Of a DNA stretch of 9,515 nucleotides, positions 1 through 6,837 are shown one piece after another. The stretch is from Flavobacteriaceae bacterium (GTDB taxonomy: Bacteria; Bacteroidota; Bacteroidia; Flavobacteriales; Flavobacteriaceae): NCBI GenBank assembly GCA_030694835.1, contig JAUYUF010000045.1:1-9515 (forward strand). Direction: 5' to 3'. The notes below the pieces were generated by a model. It ran no database searches and had not been told where the DNA came from. It saw only the letters and a program-made list of their open reading frames with translations. How positions within the stretch are numbered: the stretch's first letter is position 1; every line of letters begins with the position of its first letter. The translations under genes and the position numbers were made by a program.

Positions 1-119
1 AGATAAACGGTATCTTTAGAGAATGAAATATTTTCTTCACTTTCAGCCAAATCAAAATCTTTTCGGCAAGCGCTGAATAAAATAGAAAAAAGAAAGAGTA
101 AAAGAAATATGTTTTTCAT
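1..119 (-). CDS. Lipoprotein, N-terminal fragment (gene runs off the left edge)
   Basis: This reading frame starts at an ATG at 119-117 and stays open to the window edge, giving 39 codons. It begins with Met-Lys-Asn, then a hydrophobic stretch (residues 4-16), then a lipobox Phe-Ser-Ala-Cys with the lipidated cysteine at residue 18. This is a type II signal peptide, so the product should be a membrane-anchored lipoprotein. The mature part begins Arg-Lys-Asp-Phe-Asp and reaches a Ser-Lys-Asp-Thr-Val-Tyr stretch. From memory, that stretch resembles the start of large uncharacterised lipoproteins of Flavobacteriaceae, but the fragment is too short to name a family. It lies 47 bases downstream of the cyclotransferase gene on the same strand and is probably co-transcribed with it. 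The function is unknown. Confidence 0.8.
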   Translation of the reverse strand, partial: MKNIFLLLFLFSILFSACRKDFDLAESEENISFSKDTVY

Positions 120-166
120 AAAATAGTTCAATAATCAAAAACGAAGTAAATATAAAAATAGTGTAA

Positions 167-1201
167 TTACTCTTTCTTTTTTAGTTTAATTTCAAATAAT
201 TTGCTCCAATTTTTTCCGGTTACAAACAAACGATTGGTTTTTTGATCATATGCGATTCCGTTTAAAACATCTAATTGATCGTGCTGTTCCACTAAATTTT
301 TCAGTCCGTTTAAATTGGCTACACCTTCTACTTTTCCATTTTTAGGATTGACAATTAAAATAGAATTTTGTTGATAGATGTTTGCGTAAATTTTTCCATT
401 TACAAATTCTAGTTCATTAAGTTGTTCAACTTTTCGTTGATTTGTATAGGCTTCAATATGGTAATCTTCTTTCTGAGTTTCTGGATTTAAAAACCAAATT
501 CTTTCAGATCCATCTGTTTTAATTAAATGATTTTCATCGTGTGTAAGTCCCCAACCTTCTATACTTTTTTGATAAGGAAAAGTTTTTTCCAATTTAAAGT
601 CTTCTAAATTGTAGATAAAGCCAACGCCTTCTTTCCATGTTAATTGATAGATTTTATGGTTAAAAATGGTCATTCCTTCAGCAAAATATTTTTTATCTAA
701 ATCAATCTTTTGAATCACTTCTCCAGTTTCTAACTTTACTTTTCTTAAAGACGATTTTCCATATTGTCCTGAACTTTCGTAGAGAAATCCATCATAAAAC
801 TCTAAACCTTGTGTATAAGATGTTTTATCATGTGGATAAGTTTTAATAACTTCATAAACGTAAATATCTGGTTCAGAATCTGCTAAAAAGTAAATGTCAT
901 TTAACAGTTCTTTTGATTTTCCATCATAATAAACAGTTGCTTTTAAAAGGTGTTTTCCTAATTTGTAACTAAAAATATTAAGCGAAATAGATAATTTTTT
1001 ATCAGAAAGTATTTTATTATTATCGATAAAAAACTGAACAGAATCAATAGGTTTGTTGTTTTTATCATCAACTTTTAAAGTTAATTCTTGATTTATTTGA
1101 ATTTTTTTTGGAGTTTTAAAATTGAGTTTATAATCACTTTCACAACTCGTAAAAATTAAAATAATAAATAGAACTGAAAAAAAAGTTTTTAAAGCGTACA
1201 T
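167..1201 (-). CDS. Glutaminyl-peptide cyclotransferase lipoprotein (plant-type beta-propeller family)
   Basis: The predicted enzyme converts N-terminal glutamine of peptides or proteins to pyroglutamate. The 344-residue product has a lipoprotein signal peptide ending in Phe-Thr-Ser-Cys (Cys20), so it should act in the periplasm or on the outer membrane. Residues about 115-344 carry the signature pieces of the glutamine cyclotransferase family (papaya QC type): YTQGLEF (129-135), YESSGQYG (141-148), AEGMT (174-178), QLTWKEG (186-192), EGWGLT (215-220), TDGSERI (229-235), LNELEF (261-266) and AN (273-274). Residues about 25-110 are an additional beta-rich region with a pattern resembling bacterial Ig-like domains. 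The start codon is followed directly by the signal peptide, so it is well supported. The gene diverges from rpmE2 and precedes a second lipoprotein gene. The family call is confident; the natural substrate is unknown. Confidence 0.9.
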   Translation of the reverse strand: MYALKTFFSVLFIILIFTSCESDYKLNFKTPKKIQINQELTLKVDDKNNKPIDSVQFFIDNNKILSDKKLSISLNIFSYKLGKHLLKATVYYDGKSKELLNDIYFLADSEPDIYVYEVIKTYPHDKTSYTQGLEFYDGFLYESSGQYGKSSLRKVKLETGEVIQKIDLDKKYFAEGMTIFNHKIYQLTWKEGVGFIYNLEDFKLEKTFPYQKSIEGWGLTHDENHLIKTDGSERIWFLNPETQKEDYHIEAYTNQRKVEQLNELEFVNGKIYANIYQQNSILIVNPKNGKVEGVANLNGLKNLVEQHDQLDVLNGIAYDQKTNRLFVTGKNWSKLFEIKLKKKE

Positions 1202-1250
1202 TTGTGTAAGATTTTAATCAATATTTAATACAAATAAAATGTTTTATTTG

Positions 1251-1280
1251 TTTGTATTTTCAAAAATATAGTTAAATTTG
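1251..1280 (+). promoter_or_regulatory. Promoter of rpmE2
   Basis: TTTG at 1251-1254 and TAAATTTG at 1273-1280 are separated by 18 bases. This fits the Flavobacterium-type promoter (TTG, a spacer of about 17-23, TAnnTTTG). Transcription would begin a few bases after 1280, leaving a leader of about 30 bases that contains A-rich TAAAA-like stretches before the ATG at 1317. An alternative TTTG at 1247-1250 gives a 22-base spacer. Confidence 0.7.
1261..1268 (-). promoter_or_regulatory. Candidate -7 box for the cyclotransferase gene
   Basis: On the minus strand this reads TATTTTTG, matching the Bacteroidota -7 consensus TAnnTTTG. It would give a leader of roughly 50 bases before the ATG at 1201. 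No good TTG box is visible at the expected upstream distance, so support is weak. It falls inside the spacer of the opposing rpmE2 promoter. Confidence 0.35.
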
Positions 1281-1316
1281 CAGTCTTAAAAATAAAATAC
1301 ATTAAAGCGAGTTATA

Positions 1317-1568
1317 ATGAAAAAAGGAATTCACCCAGATAATTACAGAATGGTAGCATTTAAAGATATGTCTAACGAAGAGGTATTTTTAACTCGTTCA
1401 ACAGCCAATTCAAAAGAAACTCTAGAAGTTGATGGAGTTGAGTATCCAGTAATCAAATTAGAGATTTCTAGAACTTCACATCCATATTACACTGGTAAAA
1501 CGAAGATGATTGATACTGCAGGACGTATTGATAAGTTCAAATCGAAATACGCTAAATTTCAAAAATAA
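1317..1568 (+). CDS. rpmE2: 50S ribosomal protein L31 type B
   Basis: This 83-residue protein is a structural component of the large ribosomal subunit at the bridge to the small subunit. The sequence starts MKKGIHPDNYR, followed by VAFKDMSNEEVFLTRST, and ends in a region with SRTSHPYYTGK (51-61) and an RIDKFKSKY tail, all diagnostic of L31. It has no cysteine, so it lacks the CxxC zinc site of the type A (C+) form and belongs to the zinc-independent type B (C-) group. In many bacteria type B replaces type A under zinc starvation, but in Bacteroidota it is commonly the main L31, and no Zur-like operator is evident upstream. The gene is a single transcription unit with its own promoter and terminator. 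Confidence 0.97.
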   Translation: MKKGIHPDNYRMVAFKDMSNEEVFLTRSTANSKETLEVDGVEYPVIKLEISRTSHPYYTGKTKMIDTAGRIDKFKSKYAKFQK

Positions 1569-1592
1569 GACAATTTTATTATACCATATTAT

Positions 1593-1624
1593 AAAGCCTT
1601 TAATTTTAGTTAAAGGCTTTTTTT
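1593..1624 (+). terminator. Intrinsic terminator of rpmE2
   Basis: Perfect 11-bp inverted repeat (1593-1603 with 1610-1620) around a 6-base loop, followed by a T run at 1618-1624, starting 24 bases after the rpmE2 stop. The same stem lies 25 bases beyond the stop of the opposing dehydrogenase gene. It could act bidirectionally, although the T tract on that side is poor. Confidence 0.88.
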
Positions 1625-1644
1625 ATCTGATTATTTTTGAATAC

Positions 1645-2403
1645 TTATTCTTTGTGAATGTAAACACTATTAGCTTGTGCTAATGAAGTTACAACTAAAT
1701 CGTTGATGCAGAGATGTTCTGGTAAAGTGGTTGTATAATAAATAATTCCTGCAATATCTTCTGAAGTCATCGGTTTAAATCCTTGATAAACATTTTTAGC
1801 TTTTTCTTTGTCACCATAAAAACGAACTTCTGAAAATTCTGTTTCTGCAGCACCAGGAGCTATTTGAGTAACTTTAATACCGTGTTCGAGTAAATCAATT
1901 CGCATACCTTTTGTAAGCGCATCAACTGCGTGTTTAGACGCACAATACACATTACCTTTTAGATAAACTTCTTTACTAGCAGTTGAGCCTATATTGATGA
2001 TGTGACCTTTTTTCTGAGCAATCATTAAAGGAATTACTTGATTAGAAACATATAATAATCCTTTAACATTGGTGTCCAACATTTTTTCCCAATCATCAAT
2101 ATTTCCATCCTGAATTTTATCAAATCCACTAGCTAAACCTGCATTATTGATAAGGACATCTATTTTTTTCCAATTTTCAGGAAGATTTTGAAAAGCAGTT
2201 TTAACGGCTAATTGATTTCGAACATCAAGTTCAATAGGAAAAATATCGACATTATATTTACGAGTAAGTTCTCCTGCTAAAGAATCGATTTTTTCTTTTC
2301 TTCTGGCAGAAATAATTAGATCATGACCATTTTTAGCGAATATTTCGGCAGTTGCTTTACCAAATCCGGCACTTGCTCCTGTAATACATATTATTTTTTT
2401 CAT
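1645..2403 (-). CDS. Short-chain dehydrogenase/reductase, YdfG-like, NADP-dependent
   Basis: The 252-residue protein is a classical SDR oxidoreductase with a Rossmann fold. Visible motifs are the cofactor loop TGASAGFG (8-15), Ala-Arg-Arg at 33-35 (basic residues favouring NADP(H)), Asp60-Val61, NNAG (86-89), Asn112, and the catalytic Ser140, Tyr153 and Lys157 (YCASK), then PG at 183-184 followed by TEF. The length and overall pattern match the YdfG group, whose characterised members oxidise serine and 3-hydroxy acids such as 3-hydroxypropionate. The substrate here is an inference. The start is 8 bases after the stop of the upstream gene, preceded by an A-rich AATAAAAC leader, so it is probably the last gene of the gcvP transcription unit. 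Cytoplasmic. The fold is certain; the exact substrate is not. Confidence 0.92.
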   Translation of the reverse strand: MKKIICITGASAGFGKATAEIFAKNGHDLIISARRKEKIDSLAGELTRKYNVDIFPIELDVRNQLAVKTAFQNLPENWKKIDVLINNAGLASGFDKIQDGNIDDWEKMLDTNVKGLLYVSNQVIPLMIAQKKGHIINIGSTASKEVYLKGNVYCASKHAVDALTKGMRIDLLEHGIKVTQIAPGAAETEFSEVRFYGDKEKAKNVYQGFKPMTSEDIAGIIYYTTTLPEHLCINDLVVTSLAQANSVYIHKE

Positions 2404-2411
2404 TTGATGTT

Positions 2412-2939
2412 TTATTTAGTGCTTTTATCACCAACAAAATAATGATCTTGTAATTTAAAAAGAACGTTAAAAGTGGTTAAACTTCCGTAAATTCTTGTGA
2501 TATATTGTTGTAACTCTATCTTTTCATTTTCATCAAGATTGCTTGAATTTATTTTTTGTTCCATAACTCTGATTCGATCACGTACCATTACAATTTTATG
2601 AAAAAATGCATCAATTGGAATTTCTTTATTTTGGGTGGCAGTTCCTGATTCAAGAATCAGTTTTCCACCTTTCCATTTATCCGCAATCGGTACAATTTCT
2701 GATATATCACTATATTTTTGAAGAATACTTCTGAGTGATTTTTCTACTTCATAAAAACTGATTGTATCAACCTCATCTTCCACGGCTTCAATAATTTCAA
2801 TTTCTTTATTATCTAATGATAATGTTTCTAAACCATTTTCTATAAATGTTATCCAATAGTGTTTTGAAGTTACGTTTGTAACAACACCTAAACCAAATTC
2901 TGAGTGTTTTATACGTGATCCAATTCCTAGTAATTTCAT
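2412..2939 (-). CDS. Conserved hypothetical protein with UvrD-tail-like (Tudor/SH3-type) N-terminal domain
   Basis: I do not recognise a characterised gene for this 175-residue soluble protein. Residues 5-45 have the pattern of the small beta-barrel at the C-terminus of UvrD/PcrA helicases: Gly-Ser-Arg-Ile-Lys-His, then Phe15-Gly16-Leu-Gly18-Val-Val, then Ile-Thr-Phe, then Gly-Leu-Glu-Thr-Leu. In UvrD/PcrA that module contacts RNA polymerase or other partners. The rest has no motif I recognise; residues about 115-165 look mostly helical. There is no signal peptide or membrane segment. The ATG is preceded by a TTTAAAAACTC leader, a good match to the Flavobacterium TAAAA ribosome-binding pattern. 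It lies 29 bases after gcvP and 8 before the dehydrogenase gene, suggesting one operon. The domain assignment is an inference from pattern and needs a profile search. Confidence 0.8.
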   Translation of the reverse strand: MKLLGIGSRIKHSEFGLGVVTNVTSKHYWITFIENGLETLSLDNKEIEIIEAVEDEVDTISFYEVEKSLRSILQKYSDISEIVPIADKWKGGKLILESGTATQNKEIPIDAFFHKIVMVRDRIRVMEQKINSSNLDENEKIELQQYITRIYGSLTTFNVLFKLQDHYFVGDKSTK

Positions 2940-2968
2940 GAGTTTTTAAAGATTTAAGAAGAAAAGAA

Positions 2969-5815
2969 TTATATATAATCTTCAATCGGATTACAGGTAC
3001 ACACTAAATTTCGATCACCATAAGCATCATCAACTCTTCTTACAGCAGGCCAGAATTTATTTTCTGCGATGTAAGGTAATGCAAAAGCAGCTTGTTGTCT
3101 GGTATAATCATAAGCCCACTCATTGTTTGTTAACATTTGTTGAGTGTGAGGAGCATTTTTTAAGATGTTATTTTTATGGTCGATTGAACTATTTAAAATT
3201 TCATTTTTAATTGAAATTAAAGCATCAGCAAAACGATCCATTTCCATTTTACTTTCGCTCTCAGTAGGTTCAATCATCAAGGTTCCAGCTACTGGAAATG
3301 AAACTGTTGGTGCGTGATAACCATAATCCATTAAGCGTTTAGCAACATCAACAACTTCGATTCCGTTTGCTTTAAATTCTCTAAAATCAACAATCATTTC
3401 ATGAGCAACCATATTATTTTCACCAGTATAAAGAATTTTATAATGTGGTTCTAAAAGAGCTTTTAAATAATTGGCATTTAAAATAGCAATTTTAGTAGCT
3501 TCAGTAAGCCCTTGGCTCCCCATCATTTTTATATATCCGTAAGAAATTACGTTTACAAAAGCTGAACCCCAAGGAGCGTCTGAAATAGCCTCAATTGCTT
3601 GTGAACCACCAGTAGGGATAACAGGATTGGTTGGTAAAAAAGGAGCTAAATGAGAAGCAACGCAAATTGGTCCAACTCCAGGTCCACCACCACCGTGAGG
3701 AATTGCAAAAGTTTTATGTAGGTTTAAGTGACAAACATCGGCACCGACTATTGCTGGATTTGTTAAACCAACTTGAGCGTTCATATTGGCTCCATCCATA
3801 TAAACTTGTCCGCCATTATCATGAATAATTTTTGTAATTTCTTTTATAGTACTTTCAAAAACACCATGAGTAGATGGATAAGTTACCATTAAACAGGCTA
3901 AATTATCCTTATAGATTTCTGCTTTTTCTTTTAAATCATCTACATCTATATTTCCATTTTCTGTTGTTTTAGTAACAACAACTTTCATACCTGCCATTAC
4001 TGCTGTTGCAGGATTTGTTCCGTGTGCAGATGCTGGTATTAAGCAAATATTCCGATGTTCTTGACCGATAGATTTTAAATAAGCTCTAATTACCATTAAT
4101 CCGGCATATTCACCCTGCGCCCCTGAATTAGGTTGTAGTGAAGTAGCTGAAAATCCTGTAATTTTATTTAAATCATTTTCTAATTCTTTAAACAATTCTT
4201 GATATCCAGCAGCCTGTTCAATTGGTACAAAAGGGTGAATTTTACCCCATGAACCAGTGCTTAAAGGAATCATTTCTGATGCAGCATTTAACTTCATTGT
4301 ACAAGAACCTAAGGATATCATTGAATGATTTAAGGATAAATCTTTGCGCTCTAACATTTTAATATAACGCATCATTTCAGTTTCAGAACGATATTTATTA
4401 AAAACATCATTCGTTAAAAAAGAAGATTTTCTAGCTAAACTTGAAGGGATTACTTTTTTATTTACAGCTTCTGAAAATAATATAGTTTCTTTTCCTTCTG
4501 TCTTAGCTAAAATGGAAATAATTTGATTAATATCTCTTAATCTAGTTGTTTCATTAATAGAAATTCCAATTGTTTTTTCATCAATAATTAAAAAGTTTAC
4601 TTCATTTTTTTCTGCAATTTCTTTAACTGTTTTAGCAGAATTAACACTAATTGTTAAAGTGTCAAAATATATTTTATTGAGTTGTTTTAATCCTAATTTT
4701 GTAATTCCTTCAGACAGCGTATTTGTTAAATTATGAATTTTTTGAGATATATATATCAATCCACTTTCACCATGATAAACAGCAAACATTCCTGCCATAA
4801 CTGCCAATAATACTTGAGATGTGCAAATGTTTGAAGTTGCTTTTTCTCTTTTAATATGTTGTTCACGAGTTTGTAAAGCCATACGAAGCGCTCTATTTCC
4901 ATCAGAATCAATTGAAACACCAATTATTCGACCAGGAATTGCTCTTTTATATTCTTCTTTAGTAGCGAAAAATGCTGCATGTGGCCCGCCATAACCCATT
5001 GGAATTCCAAATCGTTGCGTAGTTCCAACTACTACATCAGCACCCCATTCTCCAGGAGGAGTTAAAAGTGCTAAACTTAGTAAATCAGCAGCAACAACAA
5101 GTTTTGTTTGATTTTCCTTAGTTTTTATTACAAAATTTGAATAATCATATACTTCTCCATTTTTTGCAGGATATTGAATAATTGCTCCAAATACATTTGG
5201 AGTCAGCTTAAAAGTTTCATGATTTCCAAATACAAGTTTAATTCCTAATGGATTTGATCGTGTTTTTAATACAGAAATGGTCTGTGGCAATACTTCATCC
5301 GAAACAAAGAAAGTGTCAGCATCAGCTTTTATTTGGTCTTTAGATCTTGAATTATATAACATCAACATAGCTTCTGCAGCTGAAGTTCCTTCATCTAAAA
5401 GTGAAGCATTTGTTAATTCCATACCTGTTAAATCAGTAACCATTGTTTGATAATTTAACAATGCTTCCAATCTTCCTTGAGAAATTTCTGCTTGATAAGG
5501 TGTATAAGCAGTATACCAACCTGGATTTTCAAAAATATTCCGTTGAACTACAGCTGGTAAAGTAGCCGGATGATAACCTAAGCCGATGTATGATTTATAA
5601 ACTTTATTTTTTAATGATAATTGATGAATATGCTGGCTATAATCAGATTCACATATTGCTGATGATAAATCTAGGGCATTATTTAGTCTGATATCTGCAG
5701 GAATAGTCTTAGAAATGAGTTCTTCAAGAGATTGTACGCCAATTGTTTTTAACATTTCTTGAATTTTCTCTTGTCTAGGACCAATATGGCGAAGTATAAA
5801 AGAATCTGTTTTCAT
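2969..5815 (-). CDS. gcvP: Glycine dehydrogenase (decarboxylating), P-protein of the glycine cleavage system
   Basis: This PLP enzyme decarboxylates glycine and transfers the aminomethyl group to the lipoyl arm of GcvH. At 948 residues it is the full-length fused form, made of two homologous halves like E. coli GcvP. The N-terminal half starts SFILRHIGPR and contains TTQRFGIPMGYGGPHAAF, the non-catalytic counterpart of the active site. The C-terminal half carries the PLP-binding lysine in HLNLHKTFAIPHGGGGPG (Lys701, glycine-rich loop 708-713). SLGSCTMKLN and the terminal RNLVCTC with Cys939 and Cys941 are also typical. gcvT and gcvH are not in this window. It is the first gene of a probable three-gene unit with the UvrD-tail-like gene and the dehydrogenase gene. 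A leader of about 110 bases would follow from the candidate -7 box at 5929-5936; no glycine-riboswitch features are visible in it. Confidence 0.98.
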   Translation of the reverse strand: MKTDSFILRHIGPRQEKIQEMLKTIGVQSLEELISKTIPADIRLNNALDLSSAICESDYSQHIHQLSLKNKVYKSYIGLGYHPATLPAVVQRNIFENPGWYTAYTPYQAEISQGRLEALLNYQTMVTDLTGMELTNASLLDEGTSAAEAMLMLYNSRSKDQIKADADTFFVSDEVLPQTISVLKTRSNPLGIKLVFGNHETFKLTPNVFGAIIQYPAKNGEVYDYSNFVIKTKENQTKLVVAADLLSLALLTPPGEWGADVVVGTTQRFGIPMGYGGPHAAFFATKEEYKRAIPGRIIGVSIDSDGNRALRMALQTREQHIKREKATSNICTSQVLLAVMAGMFAVYHGESGLIYISQKIHNLTNTLSEGITKLGLKQLNKIYFDTLTISVNSAKTVKEIAEKNEVNFLIIDEKTIGISINETTRLRDINQIISILAKTEGKETILFSEAVNKKVIPSSLARKSSFLTNDVFNKYRSETEMMRYIKMLERKDLSLNHSMISLGSCTMKLNAASEMIPLSTGSWGKIHPFVPIEQAAGYQELFKELENDLNKITGFSATSLQPNSGAQGEYAGLMVIRAYLKSIGQEHRNICLIPASAHGTNPATAVMAGMKVVVTKTTENGNIDVDDLKEKAEIYKDNLACLMVTYPSTHGVFESTIKEITKIIHDNGGQVYMDGANMNAQVGLTNPAIVGADVCHLNLHKTFAIPHGGGGPGVGPICVASHLAPFLPTNPVIPTGGSQAIEAISDAPWGSAFVNVISYGYIKMMGSQGLTEATKIAILNANYLKALLEPHYKILYTGENNMVAHEMIVDFREFKANGIEVVDVAKRLMDYGYHAPTVSFPVAGTLMIEPTESESKMEMDRFADALISIKNEILNSSIDHKNNILKNAPHTQQMLTNNEWAYDYTRQQAAFALPYIAENKFWPAVRRVDDAYGDRNLVCTCNPIEDYI

Positions 5816-5906
5816 AAGTTGTTATTTATTATTTTAATTTTATAAAGTATTAGCCAGTTGATAAATATTGATTTATGATTTACAAAAGCGCCTTTTTTAT
5901 TATAAT

Positions 5907-5914
5907 TAAGTTTG
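5907..5914 (+). promoter_or_regulatory. Candidate -7 box for the UbiA-like gene
   Basis: TAAGTTTG matches TAnnTTTG on the plus strand about 90 bases before the GTG start at 6004. No TTG box is visible at the usual distance upstream. A weaker TACATTTA at 5992-5999 lies almost on the start codon and would imply a leaderless message. Neither is firm. Confidence 0.3.
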
Positions 5915-5928
5915 TTTGTTTTGATGAG

Positions 5929-5936
5929 CAAAATTA
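5929..5936 (-). promoter_or_regulatory. Candidate -7 box for gcvP
   Basis: The minus strand reads TAATTTTG, a full match to TAnnTTTG. The expected upstream TTG box is missing and only a T-rich stretch occurs there, so this is a moderate call. It is the only full TAnnTTTG match I found in the gcvP upstream region. Confidence 0.45.
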
Positions 5937-6003
5937 CTGAAATTTAATCTAAAAAAGTGCCTTAATAACTTAAAATAGTTCTTGTTTTTGTTACATTTAA
6001 TGG

Positions 6004-6837
6004 GTGAAATTATTTGAAAAAATATTGGATTTTTATGTGTTTAGCAATCTACATGTTGCTATTGCCTCTTTTTGCTTTACTAAATTAACATTGCTTTTCT
6101 TCAATAATAATTCAAACTTAATTCCATTGTTTGTTTTGACAGTTACTTTTTTAGCTTATAATTTTTTAAGATTGTACGACATTAATAACAGTAAAGATAA
6201 TTGGTTAAAAAATTGGGTGTGGAATCATTTACTTTGGTTGATCATATTATCTTTTTTTGCTTTCATAGCAATGGTTTACTTAATCCTTAAAATTAATAAT
6301 ATGGTTATATTTTGGTTTATACCTATTTTCTTTTTAACGATATTTTATATTAAACCAGTTATTAAATATAAAAATAGACTATTGTCATTTAGGATGTTTC
6401 CTTATATAAAAATACTTTATGTTGTTTTTGTTTGGTCGTTTACTACTGTACTTATACCATTTTTATCGTTATCATATTATAAGTTTAATAGCCTATTTTT
6501 TTTGTTTTTTTTAAGTAGGTACTTACTTTTTCTAGTAGTCATAATTCCTTTTGAAATAAGAGATATAGGTTATGACACAGCTAATTTAAAAACCTTGCCT
6601 CAAACAGTTGGAATCAAAAATTCAAAATTAATTGGGGTACTATTATTACTATTTTGTAGTTTGTTAAATATCTTAATTTATAACAATAGTAAAGAACTAA
6701 TAATTGCTTCTTTTATATTGATAATAGCTTGTATTTTATTAATGAAATCTACAAGTAATCAATCCAAATATTACAGTGCGTTTTGGGTTGAAGGAATTCC
6801 AATTTTATGGCTATTTTTACTTGAGTTACAACTCTGA
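6004..6837 (+). CDS. Divergent UbiA-like polytopic membrane protein
   Basis: The 277-residue protein is almost entirely hydrophobic, with about eight to nine membrane segments, the count expected for UbiA prenyltransferases. The second signature is recognisable as IRDIGYD...TLPQTVG, with Asp187, Asp191, TLP at 197-199 and Gly203. This corresponds to the second aspartate motif that binds Mg2+-diphosphate and the following TLP..xG. The first motif (normally NDxxDxxxD) is reduced to AYNFLRLYD (51-59), retaining Asn53 and Asp59 only. A prenyltransferase reaction is therefore possible but not assured. Translation starts at GTG because an in-frame stop (TAA at 5998) lies two codons upstream and no early in-frame ATG exists. 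No clear ribosome-binding sequence is visible. The 3' end overlaps the convergent BRCT gene by 12 bases. Two T8 tracts lie within it. Family call moderate, substrate unknown. Confidence 0.7.
   Translation: MKLFEKILDFYVFSNLHVAIASFCFTKLTLLFFNNNSNLIPLFVLTVTFLAYNFLRLYDINNSKDNWLKNWVWNHLLWLIILSFFAFIAMVYLILKINNMVIFWFIPIFFLTIFYIKPVIKYKNRLLSFRMFPYIKILYVVFVWSFTTVLIPFLSLSYYKFNSLFFLFFLSRYLLFLVVIIPFEIRDIGYDTANLKTLPQTVGIKNSKLIGVLLLLFCSLLNILIYNNSKELIIASFILIIACILLMKSTSNQSKYYSAFWVEGIPILWLFLLELQL

Larger units (their letters stand above)
5884..5963 (+). repeat. Short imperfect direct repeat in the gcvP / UbiA-like intergenic region
   Basis: AAAAGCGCCTT at 5884-5894 and AAAAGTGCCTT at 5953-5963 match at 10 of 11 positions and flank the candidate gcvP -7 box at 5929-5936. 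In AT-rich DNA this may be chance, but the GC-containing core is uncommon here. Confidence 0.35.

Noticed and set aside
3631..3828. 65-codon plus-strand open frame inside gcvP
   Set aside because: It is antisense to the conserved PLP-lysine region of gcvP. Its composition is a shadow of the constrained opposite strand, with no leader or recognisable protein features.
5816..5930. Glycine riboswitch in the gcvP leader
   Set aside because: The leader is almost purely AT with no GC-rich paired elements or tandem aptamer-like structure. Nothing resembles the conserved glycine aptamer core.
6001..6018. ATG at 6000-6002 as the start of the UbiA-like gene
   Set aside because: That ATG is in a different frame and meets a stop after five codons. 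The GTG at 6004 is the first usable start in the long frame.
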